Part shown: positions 42,980-54,143 of the stretch, piece after piece
Layout of the letters: each line of letters starts with the position of its first letter
How positions within the stretch are numbered: the stretch's first letter is position 1
DNA from: Pleurotus ostreatus/Saccharomyces cerevisiae fusant
Lineage: Eukaryota > Opisthokonta
DNA: 64,000 nucleotides
Assembly: GCA_024196135.1 (NCBI GenBank)
Contig: JAMQCK010000017.1
Coordinates: forward strand, 124,001 to 188,000
Reading direction: 5' to 3'
The notes under the pieces: model-generated
Databases searched by the model: none
What the model was told of the DNA's origin: nothing
Seen by the model: only the letters and a program-made list of their open reading frames with translations
Translations under genes and position numbers: made by a program

Positions 42980-44447
42980 CTTTCAGCCACCCCTTGTCAA
43001 ACTTGCGTGGAGCTGGCACCGGTTTGCCCTCCCAGTCCCGAGCCACAATCATCTCCTTGAGCACTGGAGCGCCTGATCCCTGGAGACCCCGAACCCTCCC
43101 TCCCCACCGCCCGCGCAGGAGCACCTCTATGCCCTTGATCATGGCCACAAAGTCCTCCTCGGTTTCGCCATCGGTAAAGCGGAATTCGAGCGTCCGCAAC
43201 AGAGGAACGAGGACGCTCGGCGAGGCCATGCGCTCGTAGAAGGGACGGCGAAGCTCCATGGAGTCGCACAGCACGAGTTTCTCCAGCATCAGGGTGGCCT
43301 CGAGCACCGGGAGAAGCTTCTCTCCCGGGACTCTGCCAAACCCAGTCAGGTGCAGCTCGCGCAAATGCCCGAGCGAGGTCTGCCTGAAGCCCTCGTCGTC
43401 GAAGAGGCCGGAAGGGAATTTGTGCGGAAGAAAGCCTTCTTCGACGCGGGTCAAGAAGGGGTGATCGTACTCGTAGCAGACGTGGAGCTCCTCGAGCGCA
43501 GGCAGGTCAAGAGTGCGGAAGAGCGCCTGGTCGGTTGTTCTGTGTCTGAAGTCGGGTATTAGACAGGTCTTTGTTGTCATGGTGAGTTTTCGCATCCGAG
43601 GCAGTGTGGCACGGTGGGGCAGCGTCAATATCATCGCCCCAGGACGCTCGTTGGGCACCACCGCCAAAGAAAGCGACTGAACGTCGCGAAGATGCCTGAA
43701 TATGAACCACGAGAGACTTTCGGCAGTCCCTATGGACGGGTCTTCGAAGTCCAGAGACAGGTCTTCCAGCTCCTTCCACGCAACGTCGAGCAAAGCCTCA
43801 GCCCCCAAGATACCTTCAAGGCGGGCTTCGACATTGAAAGACAGGCTGCGCAGGGGCGACTGGTTGAAGACCGTGATGACTTTGTTGTCTGGAAGATTGT
43901 CTTTGTACCCGAGCTTCAGGTGCGTGAGGGCTGGGAAGATCCCAGGAGCCAGCGTGAGGAGGGCGGTGATAGACTTGTCGCATTGGTAGTTATGACCTGC
44001 CATGTCGAGGTCCAAAGTGCTGATCCGCGAGGCATATCTCGGAATTAAAGTCGAGGCAAGCATGTTTGCCTTGTCCCGGACGGTGTATCTGACTGGCAGT
44101 TTGACGGAGATGGGATGAGGCGAGCTGCGCTCGATCCAGTCGGCGTATTGTCGCAGGCGAAGTTCGTATGACACAGAAGTAGGGCAGGAGATGACGAGAT
44201 GCGTCCAGAACTCTGGCTTGTCCATGGCGATCTGGCGCCATGAGGAACAGACGTGCGTCAGAGGCAGTGGGGACTGTCTTTCTTCCCAAGGGCGGCCGGA
44301 CCAGCGTCCGCCCACGATGCCAAGGTACAAGCAGAAGATCTCGGTGAGTAGTTCTGTAGGCAAAGTAGCCGCAGTGCTCTGACGAGTACCGCGTCTTTCT
44401 GCCCTGGTCCGCTTCACAGCGGTTGTGTAGGAGGTGGAGGGCATCAT
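42933..44447 (-). CDS. F-box/leucine-rich-like protein 4
   Basis: Single-exon probable SCF adaptor of about 504 residues from the Met at 44447; an upstream in-frame Met lies at 44522. The F-box-like part is ATLPTELLTEIFCLYLG, then LTHVCSSWRQIAMDKPEFWTH. Leucine-rich repeats include FPALTHLKLGYKDNLPDN and LGHLRELHLTGFGRVPGEK. It is a paralogue of F-box 3: both share SPHPxxVxLP, the TLDLPALE segment, the GLFDDxxFRQTSLG segment, and the end AGAKLxLK. Its last codons overlap antisense with the DPH6 tail. The lack of introns among intron-rich neighbours fits gene birth by retrocopying, but many family members in this class are intron-poor. Confidence 0.85.
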   Translation of the reverse strand: MMPSTSYTTAVKRTRAERRGTRQSTAATLPTELLTEIFCLYLGIVGGRWSGRPWEERQSPLPLTHVCSSWRQIAMDKPEFWTHLVISCPTSVSYELRLRQYADWIERSSPHPISVKLPVRYTVRDKANMLASTLIPRYASRISTLDLDMAGHNYQCDKSITALLTLAPGIFPALTHLKLGYKDNLPDNKVITVFNQSPLRSLSFNVEARLEGILGAEALLDVAWKELEDLSLDFEDPSIGTAESLSWFIFRHLRDVQSLSLAVVPNERPGAMILTLPHRATLPRMRKLTMTTKTCLIPDFRHRTTDQALFRTLDLPALEELHVCYEYDHPFLTRVEEGFLPHKFPSGLFDDEGFRQTSLGHLRELHLTGFGRVPGEKLLPVLEATLMLEKLVLCDSMELRRPFYERMASPSVLVPLLRTLEFRFTDGETEEDFVAMIKGIEVLLRGRWGGRVRGLQGSGAPVLKEMIVARDWEGKPVPAPRKFDKGWLKAMEKLRPAGAKLSLK

Positions 44448-44855
44448 GAAGGTAGAGGAAGAGTGTGTTAGTCTTCTGAGATCGGTTGCTTCGCTTATAA
44501 GCAATGACAGGACCATCTGCACTGCATCACGTAGCTTTTACAGTGGCCTGTGCGCAAGGCCCATGCACAGTGCAGCAGCCCCCAGCTCGAACAATAACAT
44601 CGGCCAAAAGGACGGCTTGCCAGATATAGGTGACACGAGTCGGACCGACCCATGTATACCGTAATTGTCCTGCCTTATTGTGCGACAGTTCATGACGGCA
44701 AAGCATCTGAGCTTCGGAGCACTTTGCATATACGAAGAAGCAGATCATGAACGTTGGGAGCAGGCAATTGTAGGTCCAACCCACGTGGCGACGTACAATT
44801 GATGACCGGAGGCTTTCTTTGCTCAGCATGTGATTTACTTTTGTTCAACCCCGCC
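44448..44855. other. Divergent intergenic region, F-box 4 / PEX2
   Basis: Contains CACGTG at 44782-44787, 69 bases before the PEX2 ATG. A 100-codon minus frame (44527-44829) has a somewhat hydrophobic composition (CLLPTFMICFFVYAKC, YIWQAVLLADVIVRAG). It might be a remnant of a membrane protein, but evidence is too weak to call a gene. Confidence 0.35.
44782..44787. promoter_or_regulatory. CACGTG palindrome upstream of PEX2
   Basis: Core E-box 69 bases before the PEX2 start. Functional role not shown. Confidence 0.3.
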
Positions 44856-46374
44856 ATGTCCGGCCGCGCTGCTTGGGAGGACGCTTGGGAGCGTGCTCTC
44901 CCTCGCATATCCTCTCTCAGAACTTCTCTGGCTACAAATCCTATCGTCTCTCGGGTAACAAGGGTCGGCAAGCTTGACTCCGAGCTTCTGGACCAAGAGC
45001 TGGTCCAATTACTCGAAGAACCGCTGAAGAAAGCGTTTGCATTGCTGAATGTTAGTATCGCCTGAAAAATTCAAGGGGACATCGACGCTGAGCTGATTAT
45101 TATTCAGAATAATTTGAGAGCACAGTTCCAGCCTGAGCTGATGCTGCTGATCCAGCTTACGCTGTACAAGTTGTCAATTTGGAATCAAGGTGCCAGCTAT
45201 GGTGCCCGCCTTCAAGATCTGCGATATACTGCTCCGAAAGATACATCTCGACAAGCGCGAGCTCGTAAGTCTCTTGCCCGACCCCCTCGCGCACGCACTA
45301 ACCCTGTTGGCAGCGTCCGGTCTCCCCAGGCGCTTATTATTGTTGCACGGCGCTGCCACGTTGCTGATACCCTACCTGCACGGGAAATTGCGGACATATG
45401 CGCTGTCCAAGGCTTGGCCAGATGCGCCGTCGTCAGACCGGAGGAGAACGTTGTGGGAACTCCTGACCTCCCTGGAGTCGTCCTACGCCGCCTTCAGCTT
45501 GGCCAACTTTGTGGCGTTTTTGTGGAATGGGCGGTAAGCAGTTTCACTACCTGTTTCTCATTTAACTCGAACACCGATGATTGCCAGATATCGCACAATT
45601 GCTGACAGACTATGCAAGCTGGAGCTGACGCCCTCGTCGCGCGCCAGCCAGCGGAATGTCAGCTACGAATTTATGAATCGCCAGATGGTCTGGCATGCAT
45701 TCACCGTAGGTGCACTCCCCACGGAGTAATCGCATCCCCCTAATCTCATTGCGTAGGAATTCCTCCTCTTTTTTCTCCCTCTGGTCAACGCTCGTGCGGT
45801 CCGGAGACGACTCTTCGCCGCCATGACCACCGTGACCGACGCCTTCACCATAACCTCACGCTCCGGACCCACCAAACGCCACCGACGCGGAAAGTACTGG
45901 TCCCTCCCCGAAGACCAATGCGCCATCTGCGCCGAGAACGCCGCCTACAACTTCAACCTCGCCGACTCAAGCAACGCGCTGACCTCCCTCGCCGGCGGAA
46001 GTGCCTCCCTCACAGGCGCGAGCACCTCCCTCACGAGCGCGCCCACGCCCGAATCCAGCTCAGAGCCGCCGCAATTCCCCATCAATGTGCCCTACGCCGC
46101 GTCCTGCGGGGACGTCTACTGCTACCACTGCCTCGCCGAGCGCCTCATGCGCGTCGCCGACGAGGGCGGCGCGGCGCAGGGCTGGGAGTGCCTCCGCTGC
46201 GGCCAGGGCGTGCACACCGGGGAGCGGTGGGTGGCGCCGATCGAGGACGTCTCGAGCGGGGACTCGATGAGCGAGTACGACTTCACGTCGGATATGGAGG
46301 CGACGGATTTGTCGGGGTCGTTTGTTAGTGGGGGTTATAGCGATGAGTTGAGCTCGCCGGAGGGCAATCAGTAG
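44856..46374 (+). CDS. PEX2: Peroxisomal RING-finger protein Pex2
   Basis: Pex2 with Pex10 and Pex12 forms the peroxisomal ubiquitin-ligase channel that ubiquitylates receptor Pex5. The start is MSGRAAWEDAWERALPRISS. The N-terminal membrane domain has VGKLDSELLDQELVQLLEEP, QPELMLLIQLTLYKLSIWNQ and GASYGARLQDLRY, then LLLHGAATLLIPYLHGKLRT, AAFSLANFVAFLWNGRYRTI and EFLLFFLPLVNARAVRRRLF. The RING begins QCAICAEN and, after a Ser/Thr-rich insert of about 50 residues, continues SCGDVYCYHCLAER and ECLRCGQ. In other Pex2 RINGs the residue after C-G is the zinc-binding His; here it is Asp (codon 46111-46113). An acidic Ser-rich tail follows. Five or six exons. Confidence 0.93.
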
Positions 46375-46532
46375 CGGAGTAGCATTGGACAGCAATGGTA
46401 GTGGACGACGGGCTATGGGGCTATGTCAAGAAGGAAAGCTGAGTAAAGCAGGACGTGCATGGTAAGGTATGGTAAGATGGGATATAAGATGCCGGAGATC
46501 CCCACAAGATGTGCAAACAGTACAAGTATCTA

Positions 46533-49500
46533 TCATGCGATGATACCCAAGTTTTTGTAGATTTCGCGGAGGACCGCCTGGTCTGCGTCCTTCAAGTAAA
46601 CGCCCTCCAATTGCTGGGGACCGACACGCAGGGCGACCTCGTCCATACAAGCTTTAACAAACGCCGTCAGCTGCGCAGTCCGCACAGGATCGTGCTCGTA
46701 GAGCTGCACATTTGATCAGCAACCTCTTGCTTCCTGATAATCACCACTGGCACTCACCGCTTTCCTGCGCGCGTACTCCACCGTATCCTCCGAACCCGCA
46801 TAAAACTTCTCCGGCGCGTCCTCGTTCTCCCACATACGCCTGAGGCCATGCGAGAACTCGCCGGGTTCGCTTGCCTCGATCTGCGCCTCTTTGATCTCCC
46901 CGAAGCAGTCGAGCCAGATGTTGAAGACTTCGCCAGACAGACGCTTGAGCACCGGGTCCTTCCCGGTCGCCACGAGCGACGCGATGCCCATGGCGGTCAG
47001 CTTGCGATTCCAAGGCTCGCCCATGTTGTCGAACTATGCGGCCATCATCAGTATCGTCAAAGCCCGTGAATTCAACCGCGCGACACACCTTCCCCCACCA
47101 CTGATCAAGCAGAAGCTCGTACAGCTTATCCTCCGCCATCCCCGTCTTCTCCGCCGTCGCCGTCATCAGCGTCACAAATACCTGCCGGTCCGCCAGCACG
47201 ATCCGCGAGAACAAAAACACATGCTCGATCAACAACAGCGTCTCCGCCTCCCCGTCCATCAGCGTCTTCAGCAGCTTCGCAAACAGGCCCGAGGTGTGCA
47301 GCGCCTCGCCCCACAGCGGCGCGGGCGCGAGGCGCACGAGCAGCGCGAGCGAGGCGACCATCTGGCAGTTGTTGACACAGACGGCGTCGCTGTTGAGGGC
47401 TTGGAGGTAGGCCTCGAAGAGCGGCATGGCGTGCCGCTGGAGCAGCCCAGGGGCGTCGAGGAGGTAGTAGGATTCGAGGCATTGGATTGTGCGGCCGAGG
47501 ATGTCGAGGTTGTCCGCGAGGTAGGCGATGAGGACGGGGAAGAGGTCGGCGAGGCAGGGGCCGCCGTTGACGGACCAGATGCTCGTGGTATTGCGCAGGG
47601 CGGAGTGGAGTAGCTCGAAACCGTCCTCATCGACGAAGGTTGTGATCTTGGTAGTTAGCGCGTCCTTCACCAAGGGCACGACCAGAGGCGCAAGCGGTGT
47701 CGATTCTTCCTTCACAGCCTGAAATGTAGATTAGCAGATGCAGCTCGAAGCCTGACGAGTCACGCACATTCACTAAGCTTGTAACAGTCTCCAGAAGCGT
47801 CGCCTTGAACGACGCGTCTTCGGATTGCTCAGACTCTGTCCCTATATATGCCAGTCAGCACATTCTCCTTTCAGCCGCTTGGTGATGTACGCACACAGCT
47901 GCGGTATAGGCTGGGCTATCATGCTGATGAATGGCACCACCTGTAACGCGTCAGCACTTTGCTTGAAAAGTAAAATACATCTTAGGACTCACATTCTTCT
48001 TACACTGAGCGATGACTGTGTTCAGGGCCTTCGCGACCCTGTTTTTGCCCTCCTGCGTCTCTGCCTCGCCGAGCATGCGCAGAAGCTCTTCAATGCATCG
48101 GGGCAAAAACGGCAGGAAGACCGCAGGGTCAAACTCGAGCGTCTGTACGGGCGAAGTGTCAGTCTCGCGGTGCGCCAATCATTTTTTTTAAAACTTCGCA
48201 CTCACGTCCACACACTGCCTCAACGCCTCCACCGCCGTCAACCGCACCACCGCATCCGTCCCCTGACTCCGATCCCCCAACAAGTGCACCAACAACTCCC
48301 ACAGCGTCGGATTATTCGCCGACGTCATGCTCGAGGACACCCACTGCCCTATAAGCCATGCGATCCTGCGCTTCAAGATTGGGTACGTCGGATTCGTGCT
48401 CGTCGCCTCGGCCACAAGGATCTCCTGCGCCCACTCCGCGAAGGGGACAGCCTCTTTGAGCTTGTGGCAGCAGCGTCCGATGGCGCAGTAGATGGCCTCC
48501 TTTTGGACGACGCCTTGGAGGTCGGTCATTTCTTTGTCTGTGGGAGGTGCGAGATAGGTCGTGAGTGTGTGTGTGTGTGTGGGAGGGGCGAGCTCACAGG
48601 CGATGTCCTTGAAAGCTGCTTGCAACAATGGTGTTACGACTTCCGGGTATTGGTTGCACAACGTCACCAGCACGCGTTCACTACAGGGCTGAGGACACCG
48701 GTTTAGCGCATCTGATGAGCGCGAATTCGATCCCCACCCACCCTAATCTCGAATTCCCATTGCTCGTTCTCCTTGTCCTCCGCGTTCACCCATTCCTCCG
48801 GGTCGTTCGACCACGACTCAAGGTCGTGCGGATTGAGGGGCATGAAGCGCGTGACGAGGAAGCGCACCGCGTTCTCCACGAATTCTCGAGACAGGTCTGT
48901 GTGGGACGTTAGATCCAATTAAAACAGCCCCAGAAAAGTCGAAGGCGCATAAGAAAGGGCGATATACACAAGTAGCGAAGGAAGAAACAAAAGGACCTCA
49001 CGTTCTCTTGGGTTAGGTGTGCCGTCTTTGTTGCGGGGCTTCCACTGGCTGGCAGATATCCTGAACAGCATCATGCCCTGAACCAAGAAGCGGACCGGGT
49101 ACGGTGCATAATTCGAGTCTGGGAGACGATTGCTGTGAGCGTTGTGCATAGGCTGGCCATGGACAGAAAAGCTTGCCTGCAATGCTTTGCGGCGGTGCTT
49201 CTGTGGCCTTCTCGATCTCCGTCCAGTAGAACATGATCATGTCCGTACAGCTTGGCAGCTCCACGAACCGCCCTGGATTCAACATGGCGAGGCGGAAGTA
49301 GAACTTGCCGTAGCCCTTGATCCTCTTCACTAGTAGGTCCATCGTTCTTCTGCACGCCACATCGTTGAGACGGTTGCTCGCGAGGACTGATGCGACGAAG
49401 TTCGAGCGGAGGCTGACGAAGTGGCGTACTTCTTGGATGGTGTGCTGGAAGAAGGCGTTGGCCCACTCGGCGAGGGAGGCGTCTTCGCCAGGCTTGCCGG

Positions 49501-50488
49501 ACTTTTGGAATATCCAGACGTGCATGGTGTTGAGGATCTTGAAGAGGACGTGCGAGATGGTAATATCGTTTTGTATCCGTGGTGTGACGAGCGCGATCAC
49601 GTTGATTGACGAGGCGGAGAGGCCATCAAGAAGCTGTGTGTAGCACTGGGAGAGATGCGCGTGGAGTTGCGCGATAATCTGCGAACATGCAAGGTTAACG
49701 TAGGGTAAGGATGGAAAATGGGGGAAAGGTACGCACGGAAGCCATGACGCGCACGCCAGCAAGGAGCCTCTGGGAGTAGAATTGCTTGACGACCTTGTAG
49801 ATTAGGCGAAGAGCGCGTCTCAGACGGAGAGCGGCGGCTGGGTTCTCTTCCGTCATGGAGGAGCGTTTGGGGAACTCGGTGTAGACGACCTGCATGAGGG
49901 TCTCCAAGAGATTGGGCCTGGATGCGACGTGAGAGGGGTTTATTTGGGGAGGGGGATGCGCACCATTGGCTCGGGTAGTCACTACGAGATATCTTGCCCA
50001 GCACCTCCTCCACGCAACTTGCGATCTGCAGGGGAGAACGTCGATCAGCTTGCGTTCCAGCCTAGACACGACCACTCACGGTCTCATCTGTTTCGTCTAG
50101 AAAGGACAGAAGCAAGGTCCTCATACGCGTGCGGTGCTCGTCCGTCAATAACCTGGAGGCCTGTGAGTTCTTTGCATCTGGTTGGCGTTCTATACGTCGC
50201 GCACCTACGGTTGCGCCATCGACTTCCGATGTGGTTCTTGAACTGCAGTATAGCCAGCTGCCGTACATTCAGAGGGAGAGTCGTTTGTGCCGCTATCTCG
50301 AGCAGTATCGCGTGCGTTCCCTGTTGCTCGAGCAGCGCCTTCAACCGCTCGCTCCCCGCGGTCATGGTCGCAACATCCTGTGACGTGCTCGCCTGAACAA
50401 CCTGGAAGACCTCCTCCGGGTTGGCAGCCTGCGTCTGTACGCCCAATTGCACTCCTCTAGGGCCGATATTCATGATAGAGAGAAGCAA
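46533..50488 (-). CDS. KAP120: Importin-11 / Kap120 nuclear transport receptor
   Basis: A karyopherin-beta of HEAT repeats that carries cargo through nuclear pores with RanGTP. The N-terminal importin-N domain is LKALLEQQGTHAILLEIAAQ followed by QLAILQFKNHIGSRWRNR. Next are RTLLLSFLDETDET, CVEEVLGKISRSDYPSQWPN and LRRALRLIYKVVKQFYSQRL. HEAT-type blocks include FRLAMLNPGRFVELPSCTDM, YPVRFLVQGMMLF, REFVENAVRFLVTRFMPLNP, WLIGQWVSSSM and LRQCVDVSAKF. The C-terminus ends EIYKNLGIIA at stop 46533-46535. At roughly 1000 residues and a dozen exons the size fits the family. Start is MLLSIMNIG at 50488 or the internal Met at 50473. One intron (about 48537-48596) holds a (CA)8 run. Kap120 versus other large importins is the best match, not proven. 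Confidence 0.87.
48565..48581. repeat. Dinucleotide microsatellite (GT)8 in an intron
   Basis: Eight GT units in a short intron of the importin gene (CA on the coding strand). Likely length-variable between strains. Confidence 0.8.
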
Positions 50489-50558
50489 GAACGAACTTCG
50501 ATATTTGGTACAAGTTCAAGTTGGGCGCTAATTCTCGCGACGCGTGACATTCGCGCAG

Positions 50559-50564
50559 CACGTG
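50559..50564. promoter_or_regulatory. CACGTG palindrome in the KAP120/SLX4 divergent promoter
   Basis: Lies 71 bases upstream of the importin start (50488) and 160 bases upstream of the chosen SLX4 start. Role not shown. Confidence 0.3.
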
Positions 50565-50721
50565 CCTGTGACACGGTACCAAATTCGCGGAGCGCGTCTT
50601 GTCAAATTAACAGTCTCCGTCGATGCTCCTTGTCTTTTCCCGCCTCGCGACACGCTCGCAGTTCAGACGACCTCTCCTCATACCTCAGAGGAACGCGAAC
50701 CGGACTATCTACGCACTCAAG

Positions 50722-53545
50722 ATGATGTCCAAGGAGGATGACGCTGTCTACGACTCGGAACCAGAACGCGAACGAGCGCGGGAGGAAAGACGCCGCGAGC
50801 GACGCGCCAAACGCGCCGAAGAGCGCGCCAAAGAGAAGCCGGAGGTCATTGACATCCCCTCGGATGACGACATGGATACAGGCTTGCCGGGGAACAACGC
50901 GGGACCTTCGATTGTGATCAATGCAGGTGAGTTAGCCCCGGGTGCATCAGCCCTCCTACAACTGACAACATCATACTCAGGGACCCCCTCTTCTTCATCC
51001 ATTCAGAGGCCTCTACCAAAGCCCAAACAGCGCTCGTCTGCTGACACCCATGGTACGTCGCCGCACCGACCTCGTCGCTCTCCAACTGAGCGCCTGCCAG
51101 ATGCTCAGCAATCCCTTGCACCGATCGCTACACTGGCAGGTCAGCAGTCATCCTCTGCACTCCCCTCGGCCGCCCCCTCCGACGAAGAGCAAGAGGATGA
51201 GCTAGCCGAGTCCCAGTACCGCCTGCCCATCGCCCATCTCGCCTACACCGGCGCACCTTCCCGCACCACTTCTCATTCCATCCCCTCGCGCCAGCCCTCC
51301 GCGCAATCCTCCACATCTGCTCGTCCCCCTCCCTCTGCCCAACCCTCCTCATCCGCCACCGCACCCAAGCCCAAACCCAAAGCCCCCAAGAAAACCCCCA
51401 CCCACCGCTTCACCGCCGACTTTACCGACGGCGACCTCGCCAAGTTCACCACCTGCATCTGCTGCAAGACCGCATGGACCGTGCGCAAGTCCGGCACGCA
51501 GAAGATGGTGCACGTCCAGACGTGTGCGAAGAAGCACGGCTTCGCGGACGACCTGGTGCGCAAGCTCGTGCGGCAGCAGATCGACGCGGCGCCGGAGGGG
51601 AGTGGGAGTAAGGGTGCGAAGGGGAAGGGGAAGGGCAAGGCGAAGGAGATGCCCCCGTCCGAGCCGGAGACGCTGCTGGAGAACCTTGTGAATGAGAACG
51701 CGCCGAAGAAGAAGGGGAGGAGGGCGAAGGATGCAGAGCAGGTGGAGACGGTGAAGAAAGCGGCCGACACGCGCGATGCTATCAAGAATCGGGCGCGCAC
51801 CTTGTTTGGCCTGGGCGAGCCGCAGCCGCCAACGCAGGCTCCTCCGGCAGCCACGCAGGCGTTCCTGCCTAGCAGGCTTGCTCCCGTGCGCAGGATGCAT
51901 GGCTTGCTAGATTACGAGGGCGAGTCAGAGGATGCAGCGCCGCCTGCGACGCAAGCATTCCAGCCTAGCAAGCTTGGCGCACGAAAGGCTACCCTCCTGA
52001 ACTACGACGCGGATGGTGCGCCTCCACCTACCCAGGCATTCCAGCCCAGCAAGCTTGGCACGCGGAAGATCACTCTTCTCGACTACGACGTCGACGACGG
52101 TCTTCCTGCGACGCAGGAGTACGCAGCACTCGCCGCTTCAGCCGAAGCTTCCTCCACCGCCGTACACAACGCTTTCACCGCCGCTGGCGTGTCCGACCTC
52201 TCTGGCCCTTCAACCTCCCCCGAGCGCTCCATCCTCTCCGACTCCGTCAACCATCCCGCGACACCACACACTACGGTAAGCAAGATTCTTTTCACTTGAC
52301 TTACAATTTATGAATACTGTAGGTGCCACACGATAGCCCCGCAAGCGTACCTCCAGCAGTACATGCGACGACCGGTCACCGAAGCAGAGAAAGCTCGCCC
52401 CAGCTGAGGCGGATGGGGTCCAGTGGTAGTTTGGCCGAGGCGCGAGAGGGAGAGGATGGAGTTATTGAGATCGACGACGATGATGATGATCACCTCCCCG
52501 CACCCATCGCCTTCGACGACCCCGTACCCCTCTCAGACCCCTGGGACAGCGACGAAGGCATCCTCGTCGTCGACATGTCCACGCGCGACCCAACGCCTAT
52601 CACCTCGCCCGAGTACTCCCCAGTTGCATCGGCTAGGCCGGGCTACCATGCTATAACGGGGGACAAGCAACCCTTGGACACATATCACGATTCTATGGAC
52701 ATCGACGACCCCTGGGACGACGCCGACGCCTACCTCCACATCGAGCCCGCCGCCTCATATACCACTCCTGTACATTCGCCTCCTTCTTCGCCCTCGCTGC
52801 CTGGGATGTCGCCCGTGAAATTGGAAGATTTCTCCCCGCGCAAGCGCTCGCCATCCACCTCCTCCACCTCCTCAATCCCACTAGCGATCTCAAACCGGTC
52901 ACCCAAGAAAGCACCCACCACACCGAAGCGGAAGGCTACTTCACCGCCGGCAAAGACTACCCCTACGAAGCGAGCATCCCCTTCTAAGCCTTCATCCTCT
53001 CGCACTCCTAATCCATCCTCTCGCACCCCTGCCTCCTCCTCTCGTCCTTCCCCAACCAAACCCAGCACATCCTCACCCAAGAAGCCCACCACCGCTGCCA
53101 CGACCCGCAAGCCGCGCACCAAAGCACCCAAAACCCCCAAAGAACCCGAACCTATCTTCGACGACGCCTGGGCGGGGAGGATCAGGGGGCTGATCACAGC
53201 GGACAGGGCGCTGCATTTCCGGATTCTGCGGTATGAGGTGAGTTGTCTGCCCTCCTCTTTTGCGTCCTATCCTGTGCTTGCGTGCTTATTTTCTCACCTG
53301 TCTGGTCTCGGTACATCCCGCCTCCTTCCTACCTCCCCAACCCCTCCTCTCCCAACCCCTCCTCTTCCAACACCCATCTAACCCAACCCCAGCCCATCAG
53401 CTTCGACGTCTTCACCCAACTCACCGCGCACGAACCCGGCGCCTCATCGGGCAAGTTCAAGTTTCACCTGCGTGCGCTCTTGGATAAGCTGGCCATCAAT
53501 TTCTACGGAGCGGAGGGGATTTCCTGGAAGCCTACCAAGAAGTAG
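50722..53545 (+). CDS. SLX4: Slx4, scaffold subunit of structure-specific endonuclease
   Basis: Slx4 binds and activates nuclease Slx1 to cut branched DNA in repair and recombination. The N-terminus is charged and Arg-rich (REERRRERRAKRAEERAKEK). A zinc-finger-like block reads FTTCICCKTAWTVRKSGTQK and then HVQTCAKKHG, with C-x2-C and H-x3-C ligands. A run of three related segments (about 51838-52130) repeats a TQAF-x-PS-(R/K)-L motif followed by LLDYE or LLNYD or LLDYD. The following region is Ser/Pro-rich with acidic and basic tracts. The C-terminal Slx1-binding domain has ALHFRILRYE joined over an intron to PISFDVFTQLTAHEP and LRALLDKLAINFYGAEGISW. The Met at 50722 is preferred; a frame open from 50623 would add a basic leader. 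Four or more exons. Confidence 0.88.
51838..52130 (+). repeat. Three-copy coding repeat inside SLX4
   Basis: The three units read ATQAFLPSRLAPVRRMHGLL, ATQAFQPSKLGARKATLLNY and PTQAFQPSKLGTRKITLLDY. The second and third are close at DNA level (CATTCCAGCC(T/C)AGCAAGCTTGGC), which suggests recent duplication; the first is more diverged. Confidence 0.85.
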
Positions 53546-54143
53546 CGGACGGTATACCGTATAGCGCTCGTGCCACATAATTCACTCTGTAGAGTATCTT
53601 GTCTAATGTACCCATACTATATTGCATAATCGCGCTCTGGCAACAATCCAGACTCCCAGCGTGGTCAGCTTCGTCTGGCCTTTCGAGCTCAAGCTCACTC
53701 GTCCGTTGCGGCGCCACAACCATTATTATTTTAGGTGCGTACGCCTAGGTAGCGAGGGCTATCGTACACATTACTGCAGTACAAGAGCGGGATAGGGTGT
53801 CCGACATAGCGGTAGATAGCATAGCGAAATCCGTCCATCATGGAAGCTGGAAGGTCACTAATGAACATGGTATGTGGGTCCATGTGAGCTCGAACCTGTG
53901 GGTCCAAGTCAACATGGCGCGTAGTTCCAAGTGATCGTGGTATGTGGTCCGAAAGAGGGTATGAACGGATAGGATAGCATGTACAAAACAGAACGGACAG
54001 AAACAAAAGAAGGTGGGCACACGTCAAGAGAAATGAGAGATGGGCCGCGCGAGCCGTGAAAACCGATAAAACGGCCTGCGCGATGGAGAGGCTTCGGCTC
54101 TCCGGCGATGAGAAGCTTCAGCTCCCCGTGATGTCTCGCCGCC
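53546..54143. other. Convergent 3' intergenic region, SLX4 / cyclin
   Basis: Both flanking genes end here, so it should be mostly 3' untranslated sequence. Minus frames of 60-98 codons (53731-54190) have no domain. Confidence 0.35.

Noticed and set aside
44527..44829. 100-codon minus frame with hydrophobic patches
   Set aside because: Too short, no family match, and it covers the PEX2 promoter.
53310..53395. CCCCTCCT-rich tract as a functional repeat
   Set aside because: It is the pyrimidine-rich part of an SLX4 intron before its acceptor; ordinary for fungal introns.
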